DNA of 8,112 nucleotides from Deltaproteobacteria bacterium (GTDB taxonomy: Bacteria > JAEEML01), in NCBI GenBank assembly GCA_016283195.1, contig JAEEML010000024.1, forward strand, positions 1 to 8,112. Direction: 5' to 3'. The notes under the pieces are model-generated. The model saw only the letters and a list, made by a program, of their open reading frames with translations, did no database searches and was not told the DNA's origin. The stretch's first letter is position 1, and each line of letters begins with the position of its first letter. The translations under genes were made by a program, and so were the position numbers. Shown one piece after another: positions 1 to 5,758 of this stretch.

Positions 1-28
1 GTGTGAGCTCACGTCTATGGTTTAAACT

Positions 29-772
29 CTAAGCACTCTTGGCTAAAAACCAGTCGGCCATAGCGCATATTAGCTTCTCGCGGCGCGGCATATCCAGCAG
101 GCGATGGTCGGCGCCGTTAAGGGTGTGAAACTCCGCTCCAGGCAAGGTGGCGGCTAGTTTTTGCGCGCTCATAAAAGGCACAATTTCATCGGCTGTGCCA
201 TGGGCCAGGTAACAAGGGCAAGTCGGTCTTGGCCACTCACCCTCACTCATAGCTTCTTCATAAAAAGCCAGCGGCAACTTGGCACCGCCAAATTCAATAA
301 AGCCGTCTTGCTGCCACTTTTTGAGCACCGGCGGAGCAAAAAGCGGGGCTAAATCGCTAAAATTACCCACTGCCGCCCAGGTGGCCACCGCCGCCACAAG
401 GAAAAGCCCGGCAGCTCTTAGCACCACTGCGCCGCCCAAGCTGGAACCATAGAGAAAAATCGGCCTGGAGCTTCTTTTTCGGATGTAATCCAATACGCCC
501 AAAAGGTCGGCTATTTCGCCTCTTGGAGTTAAATCCTGCCAAGTGCCGCCAGAATTGCCCCGGCCACTAAAATCAAAGCGCACCACGGAAAAACCTCTGG
601 CGCTGAGCTCTTTGGCCATAAAGAGGTGGCGCAGGCTGCTTTTACTGGAAAGCATACCGTGAGCAATAACCACCACCGGCTCTTTAGTAATATCACCATG
701 GATTCTGGTGCTGAGCAAAGTACCGCGCCGAGAGGTAATAATAACTGATTTTACTATTTTTTTTAAAACCAT
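29..772 (-). CDS. alpha/beta hydrolase, probable serine esterase/acyl hydrolase
   Basis: This 247-residue protein has the layout of a small cytoplasmic alpha/beta hydrolase. The oxyanion-hole region is the HG pair at residues 38-39. The nucleophile elbow is YGSSLGG, with Ser111 as the likely nucleophile. Asp195 in HGTADEIVP and His223 in GADHR complete the expected triad. An Arg/Asp/Gly-rich stretch (FDFSGRGNSGG, about 67-76) is typical of the peptidase S9/dienelactone-hydrolase-like branch. There is no signal peptide. The ATG overlaps the end of the upstream kinase gene by 10 bases. The nearest Shine-Dalgarno-like AAGGA lies about 13 bases before the ATG, which is far, so translation probably depends on coupling to the kinase. 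The substrate cannot be read from the sequence. The fold assignment is firm; the link to kinase signalling is inferred from the overlap only. Confidence 0.88.
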   Translation of the reverse strand: MVLKKIVKSVIITSRRGTLLSTRIHGDITKEPVVVIAHGMLSSKSSLRHLFMAKELSARGFSVVRFDFSGRGNSGGTWQDLTPRGEIADLLGVLDYIRKRSSRPIFLYGSSLGGAVVLRAAGLFLVAAVATWAAVGNFSDLAPLFAPPVLKKWQQDGFIEFGGAKLPLAFYEEAMSEGEWPRPTCPCYLAHGTADEIVPFMSAQKLAATLPGAEFHTLNGADHRLLDMPRREKLICAMADWFLAKSA

Positions 773-2313
773 TTTATATTAAAAGTCCTTAACGGATAGT
801 TAACATAAATGCGCCCGCGCCCGCTAGCCGGTACATCAAAGGGGATAGTCTGCGCTTTGCCTTCATCATAATTAACCGACAGCACATGACGGCTTTTGGG
901 CTTTAAATCAACGGTTGTGAGCCACATATCCTGGCCCAGGAGACGATTATCAAGCATTATTTTGGCTTTGCGACTAATTTGTATTTCCAAAAGGACATTT
1001 CCGCTTGCCGGCTCACGTTGCAAAATAGATGTTTCCCCGGGCACCACATCCGGCCCCGATTGCAAGCTAATAACAGCCATAATGCCAACAAAAACCACAG
1101 CCGTGAAAACAGCGCTCCAAGCACCTATGCGCATAATTTTATCGCGGTTTTTACCTATATCTTTGGCGGCTTTATTACTATCCGACTTTTCTTTTAAACG
1201 CCTGGTAACCAGCTGGGTAGCAGGTACATTTTTCTCTTCCCCCTGCCCCATGGTCATGAGTTCCAGCACAGGAATGCTATCTTCACCGTTAGGATCCAGG
1301 ATGGCGAGGCGTGCTCTAATTTGCGAAACCAAATCGGCTCTATTGTGTTCCAAAGCCCGTTTTAATTGCTTGCGTTCCCGCCTGGCCGCCCGTTTTTTAT
1401 ATTCCAGCTCGTATTCCTCAGGCTTAGTAAGGTAATTTCTAATATCTTCGCGAACATCCTTAACGGCCCAAATGTTTAAAATCTCCTCCAAGAGTTCAAC
1501 CAGCACCTTGCCGGAGGCCGGCCTTTCTTCCGGATTTATCTTCAGGCAGCTTTTTATCAGCTCAGCCATCTGAGAAGTTACCAGCGGCGAAATTTTGCGC
1601 GGATCTTTATAACGCTGAGCAATTATCGCTTTATAAAGGTCCAGCGGAGAACGAGCATTAAAAGGCATGGTGCGGGTTAAGAGATTATAAAGCATAACGC
1701 CAAAGGCAAAAATATCACTCCCCGGCCCAAGGGCTTTGCCGGACATCTGTTCCGGCGCCATAAATCCCGGCGTGCCGAGAACCTCCGTCTTTTTGGCCAA
1801 ATCGGCGGCATTTTGATTTTCATAATCAAAAATCTTGGCAATGCCAAAATCGGTGAGCACCACCCGCCCGTCATTATCAATATAAATATTCTCCGGCTTC
1901 AAATCGCGATGAATAATCCCGGCCTGATGGGCAGTTTCCAAAGCTGAGGCCACTTCCTTACCTACGGCCGCTACTATGGGCTCCGGTATAGTACCGCGCA
2001 CATTAAGGAGATCAAAAAGGTCTATACCTTTAAGACGCTCCATCACCAAATAGGCTTCTCCCGCCTCACCGCTGCTAAAATCGTATATTTCCACAATATT
2101 CGGATGGCGAAAAGCGGCAATAGCCCGCGCTTCACGGCTAAAGCGCTCCAGAGCACGCGGATTCTTGGCAATTGCGCTGGAGATGGTTTTAATGGCCACC
2201 TCACGCTCCAATTTGGGATCATAGCCCAAAAGAATAGTGCCCATGGCACCTTTACCCAATTGGCCGCGGATTTCATAACGATCGATTTTTTTCGGCAATC
2301 CTGAAGATTCCAT
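763..2313 (-). CDS. transmembrane Hanks-type Ser/Thr protein kinase with PEGA-like C-terminal domain
   Basis: Predicted 516-residue protein kinase (PknB-type). From the chosen ATG, the kinase domain spans about residues 12-280: glycine loop GKGAMG (20-25), catalytic Lys42 in VAIK, alpha-C Glu62, HRD at 135-137 within HRDLKPEN, DFG at 155-157, and APE at 186-188 after GTPGFM. All residues needed for catalysis are present. A highly basic linker (about 305-342) and a charged stretch follow, then one membrane segment at about 395-416, then about 100 residues outside the membrane. The C-terminal part (about 435-510) reads like a PEGA-type beta domain (IMLDNRLLG, then LKPKSRHVLSVNYDEG), suggesting a periplasmic sensing or wall-binding module; this is a weak match. 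I prefer the ATG at 2313: it has GGGAG four bases upstream and lies downstream of a good promoter. Starts further upstream would lie in that promoter or inside pgeF. It is co-transcribed with the hydrolase that overlaps its stop. Target proteins are unknown. Confidence 0.9.
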   Translation of the reverse strand: MESSGLPKKIDRYEIRGQLGKGAMGTILLGYDPKLEREVAIKTISSAIAKNPRALERFSREARAIAAFRHPNIVEIYDFSSGEAGEAYLVMERLKGIDLFDLLNVRGTIPEPIVAAVGKEVASALETAHQAGIIHRDLKPENIYIDNDGRVVLTDFGIAKIFDYENQNAADLAKKTEVLGTPGFMAPEQMSGKALGPGSDIFAFGVMLYNLLTRTMPFNARSPLDLYKAIIAQRYKDPRKISPLVTSQMAELIKSCLKINPEERPASGKVLVELLEEILNIWAVKDVREDIRNYLTKPEEYELEYKKRAARRERKQLKRALEHNRADLVSQIRARLAILDPNGEDSIPVLELMTMGQGEEKNVPATQLVTRRLKEKSDSNKAAKDIGKNRDKIMRIGAWSAVFTAVVFVGIMAVISLQSGPDVVPGETSILQREPASGNVLLEIQISRKAKIMLDNRLLGQDMWLTTVDLKPKSRHVLSVNYDEGKAQTIPFDVPASGRGRIYVNYPLRTFNIKWF

Positions 2314-2317
2314 CTTT

Positions 2318-2322
2318 CTCCC
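2318..2322 (-). promoter_or_regulatory. Shine-Dalgarno site that supports the kinase start
   Basis: GGGAG read on the minus strand, four bases before the ATG at 2313. The spacing is short but usable. It helps choose this start over the ATG at 2376, which has only a weak AAGAG next to it and falls within the promoter spacer. Confidence 0.5.
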
Positions 2323-2358
2323 AATATTCCAGCCACTACGGCCTAACTTAACAAAATG

Positions 2359-2387
2359 CTTATAATGTATTTTCATCTCTTTGCCAA
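2359..2387 (-). promoter_or_regulatory. sigma-70-type promoter for the kinase-hydrolase operon
   Basis: On the minus strand, TTGGCA (2387-2382) and TATAAG (2364-2359) are separated by exactly 17 bases. Each hexamer matches the sigma-70 consensus at five of six positions. Transcription would start near 2352 and give a leader of about 39 bases before the ATG at 2313. The call rests on sequence match only. Confidence 0.6.
2361..2366 (+). promoter_or_regulatory. possible -10 element for pgeF
   Basis: A perfect TATAAT on the plus strand, 57 bases before the pgeF ATG. No convincing -35 hexamer lies 15-19 bases upstream, so this may be only the mirror image of the opposing kinase -10, whose bases it shares at 2361-2364. 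Confidence 0.3.
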
Positions 2388-2406
2388 TTGTGTTAGCAAA
2401 AATTGG
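2384..2406. repeat. short inverted repeat CCAATT-N11-AATTGG
   Basis: Six-base arms at 2384-2389 and 2401-2406, spaced by 11 bases. The left arm overlaps the -35 hexamer of the kinase promoter and the right arm ends just before the pgeF ribosome binding site. It could be an operator for a dimeric regulator or an mRNA hairpin in the pgeF leader. The arms are short, so chance is possible. Confidence 0.35.
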
Positions 2407-2422
2407 AGAAAGGATTTGGCTC

Positions 2423-3193
2423 ATGAGCAGCATAAAAACGCCTCTTTTACCTGAAAGCATCATTGCTCTGCCCGATTTACCGCCCTTCAAATGGGGTTTT
2501 ACCACTCGCCTTGGGGGCGTTAGCCAACCACCATATAAAGGTTTTAATTTAGCTGACCATGTGGGCGATAATCCCGATTTCGTTAACCAAAACCGCACTG
2601 CCCTGGCAAGCCACCTGGCCGGAGACGGAAAAAAACTAAACTGGTTTTCACTGCGTCAGATACACGGCACCAAAGTAGTAAGGGCACCATTTTCCGCTTC
2701 ACCACCGCCGGAAGGCGATATTTTAATAGCCACCGCTCCCGGCTGCCTCCTGGCCATACTGGTAGCCGACTGCGTACCGATTATCTTAGCCGATGCTGTA
2801 GCCGGTATTTACGGCGTAGCTCATTGCGGTTGGCGCGGTCTCACTGCCCACGGCATTTTAGAAGCCGTCAAAGTTTTTAAAAATTTTGGGAGCAAAGCAG
2901 AAAATATCCACGCGGCTATCGGCCCGGCTATAGGTCCTTGTTGCTTTGAAACCGGCACCGATGTTTACCGGCAGATAAAAAATTCATTTCCGGAAAATTA
3001 CAGCGCCGCTTTTAAAAAAAATATCGACCTCAAACTTTTAGCTTTTTATGAATTACAGGCTTGCGGCATTCCGTCAAATTCCATAACAACCTTAAATTAT
3101 TGTACAAAATGCAATACTTCACTTTTTTTTAGCTACCGGGGAGAAAAAATAACCGGGCGTTTTGCCGGTTTTATAGCCTGCCCTCCTTCTTGA
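2423..3193 (+). CDS. pgeF: peptidoglycan editing factor / purine nucleoside phosphorylase, YfiH (laccase-domain) family
   Basis: A 256-residue protein of the YfiH/PgeF family, a cytoplasmic metal enzyme. Members have been reported to act on purine nucleosides (phosphorolysis of adenosine/inosine) and, genetically, to correct mis-incorporated residues in peptidoglycan precursors; the old name is multicopper polyphenol oxidase. The three metal ligands are visible in their family motifs: His81 in QIHGTKVV, Cys117 in VADCVPI and His134 in VAHCGWRG. The family signatures AIGPAIGPCCFE (about 165-176) and a C-terminal NYCTKC...FFSYRG block (225-240) are also present. The length is normal. The ATG at 2423 is chosen because AAGGA (2410-2414) stands eight bases before it; an in-frame start at 2381 would add 14 residues unlike the family N-terminus and lies too close to the divergent promoter. 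The gene is divergent from the kinase. Confidence 0.93.
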   Translation: MSSIKTPLLPESIIALPDLPPFKWGFTTRLGGVSQPPYKGFNLADHVGDNPDFVNQNRTALASHLAGDGKKLNWFSLRQIHGTKVVRAPFSASPPPEGDILIATAPGCLLAILVADCVPIILADAVAGIYGVAHCGWRGLTAHGILEAVKVFKNFGSKAENIHAAIGPAIGPCCFETGTDVYRQIKNSFPENYSAAFKKNIDLKLLAFYELQACGIPSNSITTLNYCTKCNTSLFFSYRGEKITGRFAGFIACPPS

Positions 3194-3218
3194 CATAAAA
3201 AGAACTCATTGCTAGCGT
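3190..3218 (+). promoter_or_regulatory. promoter for the outer-membrane protein gene
   Basis: A perfect TTGACA (3190-3195) that overlaps the pgeF stop codon, then 17 bases, then TAGCGT (3213-3218). The -10 hexamer is poor (three of six) but is preceded by an extended TGC. The start would fall near 3225, giving a leader of about 53 bases. I see no terminator between pgeF and this site, so read-through from pgeF is also possible. Confidence 0.45.
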
Positions 3219-3225
3219 AGGGAGC

Positions 3226-3261
3226 GGAGTATTCTCCTTGTGCGGTATAGTATTACCTCGC
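3226..3261 (+). promoter_or_regulatory. two small hairpins in the leader of the outer-membrane protein mRNA
   Basis: The first is GGAG-TATT-CTCC (3226-3237), which would sit at the very 5' end of the predicted transcript. The second pairs GGTA (3244-3247) with TACC (3254-3257), and GC (3242-3243) with GC (3260-3261) across a two-base bulge. Both lie before the GGAG ribosome binding site at 3268-3271. Neither is followed by a T-run, so they are not terminators. A 5' hairpin that protects the message is known for ompA of E. coli; the same role here is inference. Confidence 0.3.
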
Positions 3262-3277
3262 TGTATTGGAGTAGAAT

Positions 3278-4615
3278 ATGAGTTTAAACTGTAAATATGG
3301 GCACATGTTGTTAGCTGGTCTTTTGCTGATTTCATCGTTTCCGTTACAAAAGGCCGGTGCAGCGGAAATCACCGACGTCATTGATGCTGCGGATAAACGT
3401 TGGATTGGCGGACGCGACAACAATACCAAAACCAAAGATGATCCTTTTGATATGAATATCGGCGTCAGCTTCAGCCAGCATTTTAAAAACGGCATAATAA
3501 GCCGCGAAAGAAGCAATTACTATCCCAGTCTGGTTGAAGAAATGACTTATAAATACCAAGACATGATTATGAATTTCGATGTAGCTATCGGTATGTATCA
3601 TGACTTGGCTTTATATGTTTCCATTCCCCTAGTGCTTCGGCAAAAACACCATTATGCCTTTGCCGATGGCGTAACAGGCGGTAAAAACGGCAATAGTTCT
3701 ATTTATTTCTTACCTGCTGATTCCAGAAATCTGATTGATTTTGACCCCACAGACGGCTTTGATTTTATTCATGGTACCGGCATCGGCAATATCCTCTTTT
3801 CTTTAAAATGGTCGCCTTTAAATGATGAGCGCGATGCTTCGGTTGCTACTTGGACTATTGGTGTAACTTATGAAGCTCCGACCGCCACTCTTTATGATCC
3901 GACAGCACTCGCTCCTTTGACCAAACAGCAAGTCTCCGCCCATACCAGTGAGGGCCTGGCCGTTGGCGATAAAGCCCACCGCCTGACGTTTTCTCTGGCT
4001 ATGAGCCGGCGTATGTTTTTGCCTAAAGAATATGCTTTGGATCCCGATGTCAACCGCCGCGGCTTCATTGATCCTTATTTCTTGATTTATTACAGCTTGC
4101 CCATAGCCGGCTCAAGTTCCGTTGCTGCCGATCCCAAGCATAAAGCCTATGATGGTTCTATCACTCAATATCAACCGCCCCATATCGGCGGCTTTAAAAC
4201 CGGTATGGAAATTGTGGCTTATGAGAATGTTACCCAGGGCCGCAAGTTAGCTTTTGATATTGGCGTTTATGGCACTTATATCAGCGAGGGCCGCGGTTAT
4301 ACACCAATCACCGATGCCATCCGCGAACTTACTTATTTTGAAAATTATATGCAGGTCGGCGGCCATATTAATATTGTAGCCAAATTAGCCGAATATATCG
4401 GCCTCACCGCCGGAGTTACCTTGGGGCATGAAACTGCTCACTTTATTACTATGGAAAATTCCGGCGAAGACAAAGACGGCAATGGTCAGACCGGCGATCC
4501 TGCCGATTACAACAGCCCATATTGGTCCTCGGAAATGGATCAAATCGGCAAGCGTATGCGTATCGAGCAGGTTTTTGATTTTTCATATAATGTCGGCCTC
4601 CAGGTTACCTTCTAA
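3278..4615 (+). CDS. predicted secreted outer-membrane beta-barrel protein, function unknown
   Basis: A 445-residue protein that I cannot assign to a named family. A signal peptide is clear: basic start (MSLNCKYG), a hydrophobic core (about 10-22), then a likely cleavage site in KAGAAE around residues 28-30. The mature protein has many short alternating strands rich in aromatic residues, such as the stretches around 57-70, 98-120, 171-180 and 340-350. It ends in FDFSYNVGLQVTF, with a terminal Phe as recognised by the BAM outer-membrane assembly machinery. A loop at about 397-407 contains DKDGNGQTGD, resembling a calcium-binding loop. The start is supported by GGAG six bases upstream. Its own promoter and structured leader lie in the gap after pgeF. 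It is probably a porin-like or surface barrel of about 14-18 strands, but the strand count is a guess and the substrate is unknown. Confidence 0.75.
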   Translation: MSLNCKYGHMLLAGLLLISSFPLQKAGAAEITDVIDAADKRWIGGRDNNTKTKDDPFDMNIGVSFSQHFKNGIISRERSNYYPSLVEEMTYKYQDMIMNFDVAIGMYHDLALYVSIPLVLRQKHHYAFADGVTGGKNGNSSIYFLPADSRNLIDFDPTDGFDFIHGTGIGNILFSLKWSPLNDERDASVATWTIGVTYEAPTATLYDPTALAPLTKQQVSAHTSEGLAVGDKAHRLTFSLAMSRRMFLPKEYALDPDVNRRGFIDPYFLIYYSLPIAGSSSVAADPKHKAYDGSITQYQPPHIGGFKTGMEIVAYENVTQGRKLAFDIGVYGTYISEGRGYTPITDAIRELTYFENYMQVGGHINIVAKLAEYIGLTAGVTLGHETAHFITMENSGEDKDGNGQTGDPADYNSPYWSSEMDQIGKRMRIEQVFDFSYNVGLQVTF

Positions 4616-4654
4616 TCCAGCTTTTTCGCGCATTAACTCAGAGTCGGCCACAAA

Positions 4655-4660
4655 TATTAC
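4655..4660 (+). promoter_or_regulatory. weak candidate -10 element for the sulfotransferase gene
   Basis: TATTAC at 4655-4660 with TTAACT (4633-4638) 16 bases upstream; each matches consensus at four of six positions. The 66-base gap between the barrel gene and the sulfotransferase shows no terminator hairpin, so co-transcription with the barrel gene is equally likely. Confidence 0.2.
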
Positions 4661-4681
4661 CTTTATTTACTCGGATTGCAG

Positions 4682-5686
4682 ATGAAAAAATTGCTCTTTA
4701 TTATCGGCGCACCACGCTCAGGCACAACTTTGCTTCAGCACATGCTTAGTGTACACCCCGCTATCGGCAGCCATGCGGAGCCGCATCTTATGACGCCGCT
4801 AGCCCATTTGGGTTACTTTTACAATGTGGATAAGGCTCCTTACGACCACATCAATGCCGCCGAAGCCGAGCGCCAGTTTGTAGCCGATTTGCCGGGTGGT
4901 GAGGCCGATTATATTAAGGCCTGCCGCGCCTATAGCGACACACTCTACCAAGCCATGGCCGAAAAACTTGGGAGGCCTATTTTTTTGGATAAAACTCCGG
5001 CCTATGCCCTGATTCACGATTTTTTAACTACCATCTATCCCGATGCTTATTACCTGGTACTCACCAGGCAACCACTGGCTATTTTTCATTCCTATGCCGA
5101 TTCTTTCTTTAACGGCGACTACACGGCGGCGCTAAATTATAATAATATTTTAGCTCGTTATGTACCGGCAATTGCTAAACTTCTCAAGAATCCGCCGAAA
5201 AATATGTTGCACATTACTTATGAAGATCTGGTAAAAGCCCCGGAAGAAGCCTTAAGAAAGATAACTGCCTGGCTTGGCATAAATTACTGCCAGGAGATGG
5301 TAAATTACGGGCATAAAGGTGCCAGCTCCGATTTACAAAAAGGCTATGGCGATCCTAATATTAGCAAGGATTCCCGCCCTAACACCAAGTCGCTGAGCGG
5401 CTGGGCCAAAGCTCTGGCAACGAGTGAAACCGGCTTTAAACTGGCTCAAGAGGTGATACGCGGCCTGGATAAAGATGATATAGCGCTTTGGGGCTACCAA
5501 AAAGATCACCTCTTTGACCCTTGCGTAGCGGTCAAAGGGGTCAAATATAAACCCAAAAAGCATTTGGATGCCTATCGCTGTAAGCGGCGTATTTTTTTAA
5601 AAATAAAACCTTTTGCCAAATATAAAGCCTTCAACAACTTGCTGCGGCACATACGTTATTATTCCGATGTTTTACTCCGTGATTAA
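4682..5686 (+). CDS. sulfotransferase family protein (PAPS-dependent type)
   Basis: A 334-residue protein of the sulfotransferase P-loop-like fold, which moves a sulfuryl group from PAPS to a hydroxyl or amine. The 5'-phosphosulfate-binding loop is right at the N-terminus: GAPRSGTTLL (residues 9-18). The 3'-phosphate-binding motif follows at about 125-137, with Arg129 and Ser137 in LVLTRQPLAIFHSY. A DKTP at 103-106 and the ITYEDLVKAPEEAL segment (about 178-191) are also typical. There is no signal peptide, so it should act in the cytoplasm or at the inner face of the membrane. The C-terminal 45 residues are strongly basic and aromatic, which may bind membranes or an anionic acceptor. The ATG at 4682 is preferred: GGA lies six bases before it, and an in-frame TTG at 4676 would add only two residues. 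The acceptor (glycan, lipid or small molecule) is not readable; no glycan genes are adjacent. Confidence 0.85.
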   Translation: MKKLLFIIGAPRSGTTLLQHMLSVHPAIGSHAEPHLMTPLAHLGYFYNVDKAPYDHINAAEAERQFVADLPGGEADYIKACRAYSDTLYQAMAEKLGRPIFLDKTPAYALIHDFLTTIYPDAYYLVLTRQPLAIFHSYADSFFNGDYTAALNYNNILARYVPAIAKLLKNPPKNMLHITYEDLVKAPEEALRKITAWLGINYCQEMVNYGHKGASSDLQKGYGDPNISKDSRPNTKSLSGWAKALATSETGFKLAQEVIRGLDKDDIALWGYQKDHLFDPCVAVKGVKYKPKKHLDAYRCKRRIFLKIKPFAKYKAFNNLLRHIRYYSDVLLRD

Positions 5687-5701
5687 GATTTTTAAGATTT
5701 C

Positions 5702-5730
5702 TTGATTCGGCGGCCCGGCGCTGTTAGAAT
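5702..5730 (+). promoter_or_regulatory. promoter for the 410-residue helical protein gene
   Basis: TTGATT (5702-5707), 17 bases, then TAGAAT (5725-5730) preceded by an extended TGT. Four of six and five of six consensus matches plus ideal spacing make this the best plus-strand promoter in the window. Transcription would begin near 5737, giving a short leader of about 22 bases that contains the GGAG ribosome binding site at 5748-5751. The -10 lies in the loop of the terminator hairpin described separately. Confidence 0.6.
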
Positions 5731-5745
5731 AGCCCCGGCCTTTTT
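5712..5745 (+). terminator. rho-independent terminator after the sulfotransferase gene
   Basis: A GC-rich stem: GGCC (5712-5715) pairs with GGCC (5737-5740), GG (5717-5718) with CC (5735-5736) and GCT (5720-5722) with AGC (5731-5733). There is one bulged C (5716) and one C-C mismatch, and an eight-base loop. Five T follow at 5741-5745. It begins 25 bases after the sulfotransferase stop. The imperfect stem and the short T-run suggest partial rather than complete termination. Confidence 0.5.
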
Positions 5746-5758
5746 ATGGAGATAGATA

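Noticed and set aside
3-12. Perfect ten-base palindrome GTGAGCTCAC near the left edge
   Set aside because: It resembles a CRP-type half-site pair but the spacing is wrong, there is no T-run for a terminator, and the context is cut by the window edge.
896-1435. Plus-strand open frame of 179 codons opposite the kinase gene
   Set aside because: It is low-complexity Ser/Arg/Leu-rich text antisense to a well-supported kinase coding region, with no ribosome binding site and no motif.
2314-2598. Upstream extension of the kinase to an in-frame start at 2598 or 2376
   Set aside because: The 2598 start would run antisense through the conserved pgeF N-terminus, and the extra residues look like a reverse-strand shadow. 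The ATG at 2376 falls between the -35 and -10 of a good promoter.
3281-3290. Palindrome AGTTTAAACT at the start of the barrel gene, echoing GTTTAAAC at 20-27
   Set aside because: Only eight bases are shared, one copy is coding, and there are no matching flanks; chance explains it.
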